This document shows positions 51,740 through 60,163 of a stretch of DNA of 64,000 nucleotides, piece by piece. Where the stretch lies: NCBI GenBank assembly GCA_963845485.1, contig CAWJSI010000013.1, positions 248,001 through 312,000 of the forward strand, given 5' to 3'. Position 1 is the first letter of the stretch. Each line of letters starts with the position of its first letter. The DNA comes from Bog-756 sp963845485. Its GTDB lineage: Bacteria; Actinomycetota; Acidimicrobiia; Acidimicrobiales; RAAP-2. The translations under genes and the position numbers were made by a program. The notes below the pieces were generated by a model. That model had not been told where the DNA came from. It searched no databases and worked only from the letters and a program-made list of their open reading frames with translations.

Positions 51740-52918
51740 CTAGCGAGAGGGGGGATCCCAACTCAGCCAGACAATGGTGGCGTCGTCGCGGAGTCGACGA
51801 TCTTGGTAGTCGAGGATGCCGTTGATCGTGGTGCGCAGGATGACATCGGTCGCTTGGCGTGAGGCACAGGCCTCTTCGATGGTGTCGACGAAGCGGGCGA
51901 GTCCGAACGGGTCGCCGCTGGGACGGCGACCCTCGACGACTCCGTCGGTGTAGAAGACCACCGCATCCCCGGGCTCCAACGTCTTGACGGCCTGTTCGGC
52001 CAGTTGGCCGCGGAGGCCCCAGGGGAGTGACGGCCGGCAGCGAAGTTCTCCGATCACGCGGCCGTCTCGGACATGGAGCGGGAGGGGGTGGCCAGCATTG
52101 ATCCACTCCAGGCGACCCGACTGCACATCGAGTCGGGCGATCTGGCCGGTCACGAACCGATCCCGGCCAAAGCTGTCGGCCAGGACGCTGTCGAGACGGT
52201 CGTGGATCACCCCGAGGGGCTGACCCTCCCGCCGGTCGTGGCGATAGCTTCCCAGGGCGAGGGTCGAAACGATGCTTGAATCGAGGCCGTGACCCATGGC
52301 GTCCATGATGGCGACATCCACGGCGAACCCATTGACGGCATGATCGAAGGAATCTCCTCCGACGTCGTAGGCCGGTTCGAGAACGCCCGTGGAGGTGGCT
52401 TCAGGGGTGGTCAGCTGGAGCGGGGGGAGTAGGTCCCACTGGAGGCTGGCCGGGAGGCTCATTGCTCGTCGGCGCCGAACCAGATTGAACAAATCGGTAT
52501 AGCGGGCGGCAACGGCGATAGCTGCGCCGGCCAGCATCCCAATCTCTTCACAGTGACGCTGCGCTGCCGCGTCCAACTCCTCGGTGACAGTAAAGGCAAT
52601 TACCCCGGTGCAATCTGAGCCCTCGAGCACCGGCACGCACACTCGGGTGGCCCCGTCTACCCGTTCACTGACGAGGCGCCGTTCCACAAATGCTTGCCCT
52701 TCGAGGGTCCCGTCCGTGGAAATGCCGATGGGGGTGTCGACGTGGGCGCCGCGATCGGGCACTGGGAACAGGGTCGACTGGCCGAAGTCGATCAAATAGA
52801 TCGTCGTATCGTGGGCTCCGATCTGACCAGCCATTTGGGCCACGCTGTCGACGACATCCGAGGGCGCCAGTTGGTGGAGCGCGCGCAGGGCCGAAGCGAA
52901 ATTGGGAGTGTCCATCAC
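51740..52918 (-). CDS. PP2C/SpoIIE phosphatase with GAF-like sensor
   Basis: 392 aa. Residues about 10-150 form a GAF-like domain (IYLIDFGQSTLFPVP, VCVPVLEGSDCTGVIAFTV). The RsbU/SpoIIE phosphatase follows, with metal ligands in YDVGGDSFDH, DAMGHGLDSS, FYTDGVVE and LRDDATIVWL. It should dephosphorylate STAS anti-anti-sigma proteins. Cytosolic. Start GTG 52918 or the adjacent ATG 52915. Downstream of the STAS/RsbW pair at 53.2-54.2 kb, same strand. Confidence 0.9.
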   Translation of the reverse strand: MMDTPNFASALRALHQLAPSDVVDSVAQMAGQIGAHDTTIYLIDFGQSTLFPVPDRGAHVDTPIGISTDGTLEGQAFVERRLVSERVDGATRVCVPVLEGSDCTGVIAFTVTEELDAAAQRHCEEIGMLAGAAIAVAARYTDLFNLVRRRRAMSLPASLQWDLLPPLQLTTPEATSTGVLEPAYDVGGDSFDHAVNGFAVDVAIMDAMGHGLDSSIVSTLALGSYRHDRREGQPLGVIHDRLDSVLADSFGRDRFVTGQIARLDVQSGRLEWINAGHPLPLHVRDGRVIGELRCRPSLPWGLRGQLAEQAVKTLEPGDAVVFYTDGVVEGRRPSGDPFGLARFVDTIEEACASRQATDVILRTTINGILDYQDRRLRDDATIVWLSWDPPSR

Positions 52919-53227
52919 TCAGTGGGCGACGTGGAGAGGGGTGCCACCCCAGCCAGGAAGGATGATCGTGCTCGGTTCCCCCGGCCCCATGGCAGCCGCA
53001 CGCCATCTCGTCCACGTGGCTGGGGGAGCTGGCTGAGCATATCTAGGAGGCTACTTGCAGGAGGAAGTATGGACGATGGGGCTGGAAGATCCAGAGTTGG
53101 CGTCGGGTGCAAGGACCTGACCGTCGGTACGAACGCAGAGAACCCGAGGCTGCCTCGGCGAAATCGAGGACCGTTGGTCGACCTGGAGTGGGACACGGAC
53201 TGTTTGTCGGTCCCAATTGCCGGGAGG
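52919..53227. other. gene-free 309-nt stretch
   Basis: Lies between the RsbW-like gene and the phosphatase gene, both on the minus strand. AGGAGGAA before an ATG at 53069 opens a plus-strand frame of 82 codons, but its composition is not coding-like. No SigB-type or TAnnnT promoter with a fitting start was found here. Confidence 0.5.
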
Positions 53228-53800
53228 CTAGCGGGAGTAGGTGAGTGTCCGTCGTCGGTTGGACCGACCCATCCGGCCTTGCTCGGCAGCACGGTTTCGG
53301 GCCTGCGGCTTGTCTGAGCGTCCGCGGCCGGGAAGTGGCCGGGACGGGGCACTCGGGGTTCGACCCCGGGCAGGGGCGGCGCGCTCTTCGCTTCCTCGGA
53401 CGGCCGGCTCGACGTTTCCCTCCGCCTCAGTCTCGACGTCTCGAAACACCATCTGGAACCAGACCGTCTTGCCGGCCTCGTCCGAAGCATTGGTACCCCA
53501 GTCGTCAGACAGCGCCTCCACGATGCGTAGCCCACGCCCGTGGGGTTCACTCGAGGTGGGTGATTGCATGGCCGGGGTCCCGTCCCCCCGATCCGTCACG
53601 GAGATTGTCACGGCAATTTCGGACCGGTCGACGTCCACATCGAACCCGCTCGACGCGTGCACCAAGGCGTTCGTAGCCAGCTCGGACACCATCAGATTGA
53701 CAGCATCCTGCTGCTCGCTGGAAAGGTCGGCGACCAGGCGGGACACGAACCGCCTGGCCTTTCCGACTGACTCCTCAGTTGCTCCGAATGTTCGCCTCAC
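53228..53800 (-). CDS. RsbW-like serine kinase/anti-sigma factor
   Basis: 190 aa. HATPase_c_2 fold: LMVSELATNALVHASSG has the N-box Glu/Asn, TDRGDGTPAM the G1 box, and HGRGLRIVEALSDDWG the G2 box, all intact. After about residue 127 a ~60-residue Arg/Pro-rich, probably disordered tail follows, which typical RsbW proteins lack. It should phosphorylate its STAS partner, whose stop overlaps this start (GTGA), so the two are coupled. Confidence 0.88.
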   Translation of the reverse strand: MRRTFGATEESVGKARRFVSRLVADLSSEQQDAVNLMVSELATNALVHASSGFDVDVDRSEIAVTISVTDRGDGTPAMQSPTSSEPHGRGLRIVEALSDDWGTNASDEAGKTVWFQMVFRDVETEAEGNVEPAVRGSEERAAPARGRTPSAPSRPLPGRGRSDKPQARNRAAEQGRMGRSNRRRTLTYSR

Positions 53801-54222
53801 GGGTGCTTGGCCAGACCGAAGTGCTCCAACAGGCCGGTAGCTTCCAGGACCCTGTGAACAATAGGAGGGACGTGAGTCAAAGTAACCGTCTCGATTTCGT
53901 TCGACACTTGGACGAGTAGGGCGATGCCCGAGCTGTCCATGAAGGTCAGCTTCTCTAGGTCGAAGGTCACGTGTGCAGGATTGCGGTCCAGGACGGGTTC
54001 GATGCCAGCCCGAGTCGTTTCCACACTGGCGAGATCCAACTCCCCGGCCAGTGCGATCACGGGCGACGTGGGGTCGTCAGTCAACACGGTGACCACCATG
54101 TCCGGCTGATCGGCGATCACCACGCCTGCATCTCGTAAGGATCGTGACTGATCGTCGATCTGAACGTGGCCGACGAGGAACCTCGCTCGCCGTGGCTGCT
54201 GGCGGAGTCGCCACCGAGCCAT
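53797..54222 (-). CDS. STAS-domain anti-anti-sigma factor
   Basis: STAS domain in residues about 42-135: VIALAGELDLASVETTRAGI and LTFMDSSGIALLVQ, with the phosphorylatable Ser in DSSG. Translation may start at ATG 54222 (GGAG 9 nt upstream) or at an inner GTG/ATG (54123, 54099), since the first ~40 residues are not part of the fold. Coupled to the RsbW-like gene; with it forms one partner-switching pair without an adjacent sigma gene on that strand. Confidence 0.88.
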   Translation of the reverse strand: MARWRLRQQPRRARFLVGHVQIDDQSRSLRDAGVVIADQPDMVVTVLTDDPTSPVIALAGELDLASVETTRAGIEPVLDRNPAHVTFDLEKLTFMDSSGIALLVQVSNEIETVTLTHVPPIVHRVLEATGLLEHFGLAKHP

Positions 54223-54467
54223 TGGTCGGCACTCCAGGGCGTAGACGCTGTGGTCACGTCACAGTCCTCCTCTTGGCTCGGATTGGCTGACTCGTCCACT
54301 CAGTGAAAATTTACCTGGTGGCTGAGGGTCTGGCTAGCGATGGCCACGCTAGCGGTTGCCCCGGAGAGCCAGAAGCCGCTTCGACAGCGGAGCGTCACCA
54401 GACCGATCGATTGAGGTTTGCCGGTTCCGAGAGTGGAAATAAGCGCCTCCGGAAAGAAGGTGTCTCT

Positions 54468-54920
54468 ATGCAGTGGCCGGATCGACGCGAGCGCAAACTC
54501 AGGAGAGAGCAACTGACCCTGGTAGCCGAGTCATCGGCGTTCCTGACCGGACACACCATGAGGACTATGTCGGGTGATGATGAAGCGCCGGCATGGGCGC
54601 ACATGAATTTCCTTGCCCACGCGCGGCCGGGGTTCCTGATGCGAGCACTCGAATCGCACCAAAGGTTGGGTGAGAATCGACATCGAGACCCCTGGGCTTC
54701 GCTGCGATACTCGTTGATCCGAGAGCTGATCGGGCTCTCCGGTGGGCGGCTTCTCGGGATCGATCAGCTCCAGCGGGAGTGCCTGATCCCGTTGGAGCTC
54801 CGGCTCATGAGCACGTCCTCGAGGCCGAATCCTGGCGATCTTCTTGATGTCGCCTTGGCCATACTTCGCGCCCATCCCATCGCCGTCCGAGAGGAAATTC
54901 CGACCCGGCCGGAGGGCTAG
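54468..54920 (+). CDS. hypothetical protein
   Basis: 150 aa from ATG 54468; AAAGAAGG lies 7 nt upstream. Basic N-terminus (WPDRRERKLRREQL), then mixed helical sequence including LRYSLIRELIGLSGGRLLGIDQLQRECLIPLE. No family recognised. A degenerate GTTT-N15-GGAAAT (54416-54440) resembles the stress promoters in spacing only. Confidence 0.55.
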   Translation: MQWPDRRERKLRREQLTLVAESSAFLTGHTMRTMSGDDEAPAWAHMNFLAHARPGFLMRALESHQRLGENRHRDPWASLRYSLIRELIGLSGGRLLGIDQLQRECLIPLELRLMSTSSRPNPGDLLDVALAILRAHPIAVREEIPTRPEG

Positions 54921-55005
54921 TCAGCAGACCTCCACCTGGCCAGGGCATTCTCCCATGAGATACGAGAAATCCCGGACTCAGGGTACTGAGCGTGAGTCCC
55001 GAGCT

Positions 55006-56694
55006 TCAGAGCGGGGGAGTCCAGCGAAACGCCAGAATAGCGATGTCATCGTCGGAGACGCCTCCGTTTGATGGGTCCGTAACCTCGCTCAGCAGTTCCT
55101 CGAGGGGGCCCGCGTCGGCCATCGATCGGGCCAGTCGTTCCATGCCGGCGTCGATCGTCTCGCCACGTCGTTCCACCAGTCCGTCGGTGTAAACGACAAG
55201 TGCCGCCCCTGGTTCCAACGGGATGGTGCTCGACGTGTACGAAGTGGGGGACACCCCGAGGGGAAGTCCGACGTGGGTTCGGGTGAGTTCGGCGCCACGG
55301 GCGGAAAGAACCAGAGGATTGAGATGGCCGGCGTTTGCCACCGTGATGACTCCTGAATCCACGTCGCCGATACCCACCAGAACAGTGGCCAGGTGCCCGT
55401 CCCTGTTGACACTCAGCTGTCGGGAGCACATGTCGAGGACCACCTCTGGGGAATGCCCTTCGGTGAGGTAGGCCCGAACTGTGAACCGGAGCCGGGCCAT
55501 GATTGCCGCCGCGCCGACACCCTTGCCGGACACATCGCCTACGGCGAAGGCGAAGTGGCGGTGCCCGAGATCGATGATGCTGAACCAGTCCCCGCCAATC
55601 TCCATGCCGTCGGCCCCTGCGAGATAGCGCGAAGCGATCTCAAGATTGGGAATCGGGGGGTTCTGCTGAGGTAGAAGCGCTTGTTGGAGCGTCTCCGAGA
55701 TCGATCGCTGTTCTCCGTAGAGATCGTCGAGCTGAAGATACAGGTCGGAAATCGTTCTCGAGTCGCGCCAGGCGTTGCGGCGTCGACTGACGAGAAGGTA
55801 GGTCACGAACGCTGTGGCACCGGTCAATGCGACCCCACCCACCAGGAAGATCCACGGGAGTGCTCCTCCCAAGGTGCCGCCGAGCGGACCCCGGGGCGCA
55901 GTAACGAGGGTCACCGACGAATTGCCGAAGGGAATCGACACGCGAACCGTGTCGCCAGAAACGGGAAGTTCGCCGAGCGGCAGGTCGGTGGTGGCCAAGG
56001 CTGCGAGGTTGGTGTTGGGCCCGAGATAGGTCGCATAGTTGAGGTCGGAGAACGCCGAGCCATTCTCAACTGGCACCTCACGATTGGCCGGAATGGCACG
56101 TTCGGCGTAGATGGCGAGTGAGGGATCCTTGCCACTGGCGATGGTGTAGCTGATTCTCTGCGCACCTTGTCCGTGAATGGACTGCACCACGAACGTCGGG
56201 TTACCGACCGACTTGTCGAGCAGAGCGCGGACTTCAGCCGACGCTGGGGACAAGAGAGGTTGCTCACCGACGGAAGCGAGTGGGATCCAAGAAGATCCCA
56301 CTCGCTTCCAGAGGGTGGCCGATGCAAAAGGTCGACCTGCGCCCACGTTGCTCGCGCCGAACTGTTCGAAGTGCTGGACGCCGCCACCGGTTGCCGACGC
56401 CACCTGGAGCTCAGTCACAAGCGGATCGCGAAGGGTGAGAATCGTCGAGCTGAGCACCTCGGCCGCCTGGCGGGTCTGAACCTCGAGGAGCCTGTGTTCG
56501 TTGTGTCGGTTGAGCGTCCAAGCCGTCCACGAGACGGACAGGGTGATGAGCACTCCGATCAGGCTGACGATCAGCGTGGCTCGTCTCGGGCTCATGCCCT
56601 CCCCAGGCGTCGGGCCATCGCTGCCATCGGTTGTCGGCGCAGGTGACGGAGACACCGCCACTTGGGAAGTGTTCGCAGGCATGGATTTCGTCAA
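55006..56694 (-). CDS. membrane-bound PP2C/SpoIIE phosphatase
   Basis: 562 aa. TM1 at about 39-61 and TM2 at 281-302 enclose a ~220-residue extracytoplasmic sensor; the phosphatase begins near 332 and has MEIGGDWFSII, GDVSGKGVGAA, VVYTDGLVERRGE and SDDDIAILAFRW metal ligands. Likely an envelope-stress input dephosphorylating a STAS protein. TTG 56694 has AAGGG 8 nt upstream; ATG 56682 is the alternative. Nearest coupled targets are the STAS genes at 53.8 and 57.7 kb. Confidence 0.9.
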   Translation of the reverse strand: MTKSMPANTSQVAVSPSPAPTTDGSDGPTPGEGMSPRRATLIVSLIGVLITLSVSWTAWTLNRHNEHRLLEVQTRQAAEVLSSTILTLRDPLVTELQVASATGGGVQHFEQFGASNVGAGRPFASATLWKRVGSSWIPLASVGEQPLLSPASAEVRALLDKSVGNPTFVVQSIHGQGAQRISYTIASGKDPSLAIYAERAIPANREVPVENGSAFSDLNYATYLGPNTNLAALATTDLPLGELPVSGDTVRVSIPFGNSSVTLVTAPRGPLGGTLGGALPWIFLVGGVALTGATAFVTYLLVSRRRNAWRDSRTISDLYLQLDDLYGEQRSISETLQQALLPQQNPPIPNLEIASRYLAGADGMEIGGDWFSIIDLGHRHFAFAVGDVSGKGVGAAAIMARLRFTVRAYLTEGHSPEVVLDMCSRQLSVNRDGHLATVLVGIGDVDSGVITVANAGHLNPLVLSARGAELTRTHVGLPLGVSPTSYTSSTIPLEPGAALVVYTDGLVERRGETIDAGMERLARSMADAGPLEELLSEVTDPSNGGVSDDDIAILAFRWTPPL

Positions 56695-56905
56695 GAAGGA
56701 CCCTTGCCGTCCGCTTCAGGTCTGGTCTGCATGGGCGCCAATAGTGGCAGCCAGGGGACGCAAGGGCAACCGAAGGTCCTGGTCACACGATCCCTTTAGG
56801 TGCCCTTGGCGCACCTCCTCTTTTTGCACCAACTGGTCGAACAGGGCCAGCTGGGGTCCACCGGGTCGACGACGGCAAGGCGACCCCGCCGATCGCAGAA
56901 GCAAT

Positions 56906-56931
56906 GTTTGGACAGCCTACTCAAGGGGTAT
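56906..56931 (+). promoter_or_regulatory. stress-sigma promoter
   Basis: GTTT (56906-56909), 16 nt, GGGTAT (56926-56931), 9 nt before ATG 56941; near-consensus and leaderless. Confidence 0.75.
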
Positions 56932-56940
56932 CGAAACCCC

Positions 56941-57540
56941 ATGGACGACTCCACTGGGCCGCTGCGTGCGCTGTCGGACGAACGCGACCTACTGGTTCGC
57001 TGCCTGAATGCACTGGAAGAAGCGACGGTCGCTGTTGAGCGCGCTGACTTGGCTCTGGCCACAGCGCTTGTCGCCGCCCGCTACGAAAATGTTCTGGCCG
57101 ATGCGTTCTATCCACAGATTGTGGACTCATTGGGGACGCAAGTGGTGCAGCGCGGCGTAGATCTGCTGGCCGATACTCGGGCGTCCATTGGTGCCGTCCG
57201 GGACGATATGCGCGGTGTGGAACCCATCAATGCCCATGTCAGTGACGCGGAGGGACTGGAAGCCGACATCGACTCAATGACACTCTCGCTCCGGTCCCTC
57301 CTCGCGTACGAGGACGATGAGCTGTTCAAACTGGTAGATCAGCTGACGCCGGAGGACGTTGTTGCCCTCCGGTCGCGTATTGAGGAGGCCAGTGCTCACC
57401 AGACCACGCTGCCCGACCCACCGTCCAATGCCGCCTTTCGAAAGGTGGCCGAGACTGTCGAGAGCATCACGACCTCGATACATGACCGTTCGACGCAATG
57501 GAATCCAGGCATTGATGGAGTGTTGAACGGGTCGGATTGA
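56941..57540 (+). CDS. helical protein resembling hemerythrin without iron ligands
   Basis: 199 aa, mostly helical. Segment order (YENVLADAFYPQIVDSLG, then LLAYEDDELFKLVDQLTPEDVVALRSRIEEA) recalls HHE/hemerythrin proteins common in actinobacteria, but the His ligands normally in these helices are absent. The open frame extends upstream to 56800, yet the leaderless SigB-type promoter makes ATG 56941 the start. Placed just before the STAS-RsbW-SigB genes. Function unknown; the family link is tentative. Confidence 0.6.
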   Translation: MDDSTGPLRALSDERDLLVRCLNALEEATVAVERADLALATALVAARYENVLADAFYPQIVDSLGTQVVQRGVDLLADTRASIGAVRDDMRGVEPINAHVSDAEGLEADIDSMTLSLRSLLAYEDDELFKLVDQLTPEDVVALRSRIEEASAHQTTLPDPPSNAAFRKVAETVESITTSIHDRSTQWNPGIDGVLNGSD

Positions 57541-57581
57541 GACAGGGCGAGGCCCGAAGCTGCACGCGTCTAGCATTGCGA

Positions 57582-57600
57582 CAGGAGACCTAAACTCCTG
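57582..57600 (+). terminator. small hairpin upstream of the STAS-RsbW-sigma operon
   Basis: CAGGAG (57582-57587) and CTCCTG (57595-57600) with loop ACCTAAA, 41 nt after the preceding stop. Weak; could be a terminator or a leader structure. Confidence 0.3.
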
Positions 57601-57732
57601 GGAGTGGTGAGTCTGGCGCACCGATAAGCGTGAGGTGCGGAGCACAATGGAGCCAGCGTTCTTCGGGTGCTTAGCAAGGGATGGCATCATCCTGCGTGGA
57701 TCCTGTGGGTTTCGAAACGAGAGAGGGCCGCT

Positions 57733-58074
57733 GTGGACGAGGCATTTGGAGTCACGAGGAATGACGAGGACGGAGCCGTCCGCATCGCCGTCTCCGGAGA
57801 GGTAGACGTAGCGACCGCTCCTGCGCTCCGTGAACAGCTCTACGAGGCCGTAGATTCAGGGGGTGGACCGGTCATCGTGGATCTCCTTGCTGTCACCTTT
57901 CTCGATTCCACGGCTCTCGGTGTCTTGATCGGTGCCCGTGAACGCAGCGAGTCCCTCGGTCGCGACCTTCGACTGGTGTTGAAAGAGGCTCGACTCGTCA
58001 AGATCTTCGAGATCACCGGGCTGACAGAGCTTTTCGCCATCTTCCCCACGGTTGCCGAGGCGGCTGCCCAATGA
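57733..58074 (+). CDS. STAS-domain anti-anti-sigma factor (RsbV-like)
   Basis: 113 aa. NDEDGAVRIAVSGEVDVATAPALREQLYEAV and VDLLAVTFLDSTALGVLIGARER with the candidate phospho-Ser in DST. GTG 57733 is preferred: GAGAGGG lies upstream, and the N-terminal part of the longer frame is not STAS-like. First gene of STAS-RsbW-sigma, the SigB/SigF operon order. No stress-type promoter could be found before it. Confidence 0.9.
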   Translation: MDEAFGVTRNDEDGAVRIAVSGEVDVATAPALREQLYEAVDSGGGPVIVDLLAVTFLDSTALGVLIGARERSESLGRDLRLVLKEARLVKIFEITGLTELFAIFPTVAEAAAQ

Positions 58075-58108
58075 CCCGGTTCTCCGTTGACCTCGATGCG
58101 AGCTCGCT

Positions 58109-58504
58109 ATGAGCGAGCCCGTTGAGCTGACAATTCCCGTTCAGTCCGACCTCGTGGTCCTCGCCCGGCTGACTGCCGCCACCGTCGCCTCGAGGGCCGG
58201 TTTCAATGTCGAAGAGGTCGAGGATCTGCGACTGGCCGTCGATGAGCTGTGCATCTCCATCGTCAACGGCTCTGAGGCCGGCCGCCTGAATCTGACCTTC
58301 ACGAGTGAGGACGGCCACGTAGAGGTCGTCTGTGTTTTGGACGAGCCCGGCGAAGCTCCCGCCGCAACGGGGACCGAGTACGGAGAGCGTGACCTGTCCC
58401 TCCTGATACTCGACGCACTCGTCGACGAGCATGGCGAGGAGAATGGCAACGGGCAACGTCGAGTGTGGTTGCGTAAACGGAGCCTGCGGCACGAAAGCTC
58501 ATGA
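58109..58504 (+). CDS. RsbW-like anti-sigma factor
   Basis: 131 aa. ELTIPVQSDLVVLARLTAATVASRAGFNVEEVEDLRLAVDELC fits the actinobacterial RsbW/UsfX anti-sigma subtype. The G1 and G2 ATP-binding boxes are hard to recognise (DEPGEAP and YGERDLSLLILDALVDE), as in other short members. Its stop overlaps the sigma start (ATGA), so anti-sigma and sigma are co-translated. It should hold the sigma factor until displaced by unphosphorylated STAS. Confidence 0.88.
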   Translation: MSEPVELTIPVQSDLVVLARLTAATVASRAGFNVEEVEDLRLAVDELCISIVNGSEAGRLNLTFTSEDGHVEVVCVLDEPGEAPAATGTEYGERDLSLLILDALVDEHGEENGNGQRRVWLRKRSLRHESS

Positions 58505-59247
58505 CGCCTCCGGCACGCAATCCTGCGGCGGTGCGACAGGCGTTCTCGGAATTTGCCGATAGCCGCGATGAGCATCTCCGGAACAAACTGGTAGAGGAGC
58601 ATCTCGGGTTGGCACACCAACTCGCCCGGCGCTTCACCAACAGGGGCGAGCCTTACGACGACCTCGTGCAGGTGGCGTCGATGGGCCTTGTGAAGTCGGT
58701 GGATCGGTTCGATGCCGAACGCGGTGTCGAGTTCAGCACCTTCGCCACGCGTACGATCATTGGTGAGCTGAAGCGCCATTTCCGGGACAAGGGATGGGCC
58801 ATCCGTGCCCCTCGGCGAATCCAGGAGCTTTACCTGGCCCTCGGTCCTTCGATCGAAACGCTGACTCAGCGATTGGGGAGACCTCCGACGGTTGCTGAAA
58901 TTGCGGAGATTGTCGATGCCAGCGAGGAATCTGTTCTCGAGGCAATGGAAGCTGGCCAGCACTATCGGACCACATCGATTGATGCGCCTGATCGTCAGGA
59001 AGGGACGTTGTCGAATCGTCTCGGTGAAGTCGATTCGGGCTACGCAGGCACCGACGACCGTCTTTTGCTCGCCCTCTCGCTCGCCGATCTGTCCGAGCGT
59101 GACCGGACCATTATCAATCTCCGCTTCGTGGATGGACTCACCCAGTCGGAGATTGCCGATCGGGTGGGACTGAGCCAGATGCACGTGTCTCGGCTGCTTG
59201 CGTCGAGCTTGGCCAAGCTCCGGGCATCGTTCGAGGAGGATTCATAA
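58501..59247 (+). CDS. SigB/SigF-type stress sigma factor
   Basis: 248-aa group 3 sigma-70. Region 2 has HLGLAHQLARRFTNRGEPYDDLVQVASMGLVKSVDRFD and FSTFATRTIIGELKRHFRDKGWAIRAPRRIQELY; region 3 follows, and region 4 shows RTIINLRFVDGLTQSEIADRVGLSQMHVSRLLASSLAKLR. The region 2 RDK-W-I/V-R box is typical of SigB/SigF/SigG. It likely recognises the GnnT-N15/16-GGGTA sites clustered at 47.8-56.9 kb. Followed by the CAT tRNA gene. Confidence 0.95.
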   Translation: MTPPARNPAAVRQAFSEFADSRDEHLRNKLVEEHLGLAHQLARRFTNRGEPYDDLVQVASMGLVKSVDRFDAERGVEFSTFATRTIIGELKRHFRDKGWAIRAPRRIQELYLALGPSIETLTQRLGRPPTVAEIAEIVDASEESVLEAMEAGQHYRTTSIDAPDRQEGTLSNRLGEVDSGYAGTDDRLLLALSLADLSERDRTIINLRFVDGLTQSEIADRVGLSQMHVSRLLASSLAKLRASFEEDS

Positions 59248-59443
59248 GAGCCCGTTCGTGCTCGATCGTCGGTACGGCAAGCCTGCGTGACCGCTAGTGC
59301 GCGATGTGGTTCCGTGGCCACGGGTTTTCTACCGGCGAGATTCTGCCTACGCTGTACGCTCACCGTCGGGATCGTGGCCGCCTGCTCCGATCCAGCTCGA
59401 TCTTCTCTCGGGTAATGCGGCAGCTTGTCGGCCGGTACGCGGT

Positions 59444-59516
59444 GGGGCAGTAGCTCAGTGGTCAGAGCAGGGGACTCATAATCCCTCGGTCGCAGGTTCG
59501 ATCCCTGCCTGCCCCA
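59444..59516 (+). tRNA. tRNA with CAT anticodon (Ile2 or elongator Met)
   Basis: Acceptor GGGGCAG/CTGCCCC, D arm GCTC/GAGC, anticodon stem GGGGA/TCCCT with loop CTCATAA (CAT at 59477-59479), T arm GCAGG/CCTGC. Pair G1-C72 rules out the initiator. D loop and variable loop resemble E. coli tRNA-Ile2, but Met cannot be excluded. CCA not encoded. Two TACGCT boxes at 59348 and 59355 may form its promoter. Confidence 0.95.
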
Positions 59517-59709
59517 CGAACACAAATTCACGTATTACACATCAAGTAATAAGATACTTGCCGCCTCCAACAACCGATCGAAGCCGTATCGAAGCCGTGA
59601 TGCAGACCCCTGGCCCCCCGTCGTTGTGACGCAATCGGTTCGGGTACTCCGCCGGGAGCGGCGGAGGATGCGTCTCGGCGTTGCCGCTCCGGTTTTGGCC
59701 GTAGTGGGG

Positions 59710-59715
59710 TAGGTT
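59710..59715 (+). promoter_or_regulatory. -10 box of the SnoaL-like gene (leaderless type)
   Basis: TAGGTT lies 7 nt before ATG 59723. Confidence 0.45.
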
Positions 59716-59722
59716 CCGTCCG

Positions 59723-60088
59723 ATGGCGATCGCGAACACCAACGCCGAGTCAGTGGTTCTTCGCTACCTCGACCGCATGGTTGCACATGATTGGGATGCT
59801 ATGGCCGAGTGTCTGCACCCTGACGTCGTTCGGGTCGGTCCTTTCGGCGATACCTATTCGCCTCGCACCCCGTACGTCGACTACCTGACGACCCTGCTTC
59901 CCGAACTGATCAAGTACAACCTGACGGTATTCCGGACCCTTAGATGGGACTCGTCGGTAATCGTGCAGCTGACAGAGACCATGGAACTGGACGGATCGAT
60001 GGATGTGACGCGAGAGGTCCTGGTCTTCGAGACCGACAACCGGGGTCTGATCACCCGCATCGACATCTTCATTCAGCGGAGCGGGTAA
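59723..60088 (+). CDS. SnoaL-like (NTF2-fold) protein
   Basis: 121 aa. VLRYLDRMVAHDWDAMAECLHPDVVRVGPFGDTY opens a cone-shaped NTF2-like fold, ending with strand TRIDIFIQRS. The family includes isomerases, cyclases and limonene-epoxide hydrolase-like enzymes; no catalytic residues can be assigned. Independent gene with its own -10 box. Confidence 0.72.
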   Translation: MAIANTNAESVVLRYLDRMVAHDWDAMAECLHPDVVRVGPFGDTYSPRTPYVDYLTTLLPELIKYNLTVFRTLRWDSSVIVQLTETMELDGSMDVTREVLVFETDNRGLITRIDIFIQRSG

Positions 60089-60163
60089 CCAGCGGCCCGC
60101 GCCGGTGTCGTAGCGAGTGAGGGGCTCTAGGCTGACGCGATGCGCACCGAGTCAGCACTTCGG

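Noticed and set aside
53069..53317. 82-codon plus-strand frame with an AGGAGGAA ribosome-site-like sequence
   Set aside because: Composition is not coding-like and its end overlaps the RsbW-like gene antisense; no promoter or homology visible.
54117..54299. 60-codon minus frame with a Met start upstream of the STAS gene
   Set aside because: Overlaps the STAS frame and is Ser/Ala-rich without conserved features.
54979..54990. GGGTAC resembling a stress-sigma -10
   Set aside because: Plus-strand orientation points into a minus-strand gene end and no fitting downstream gene exists.
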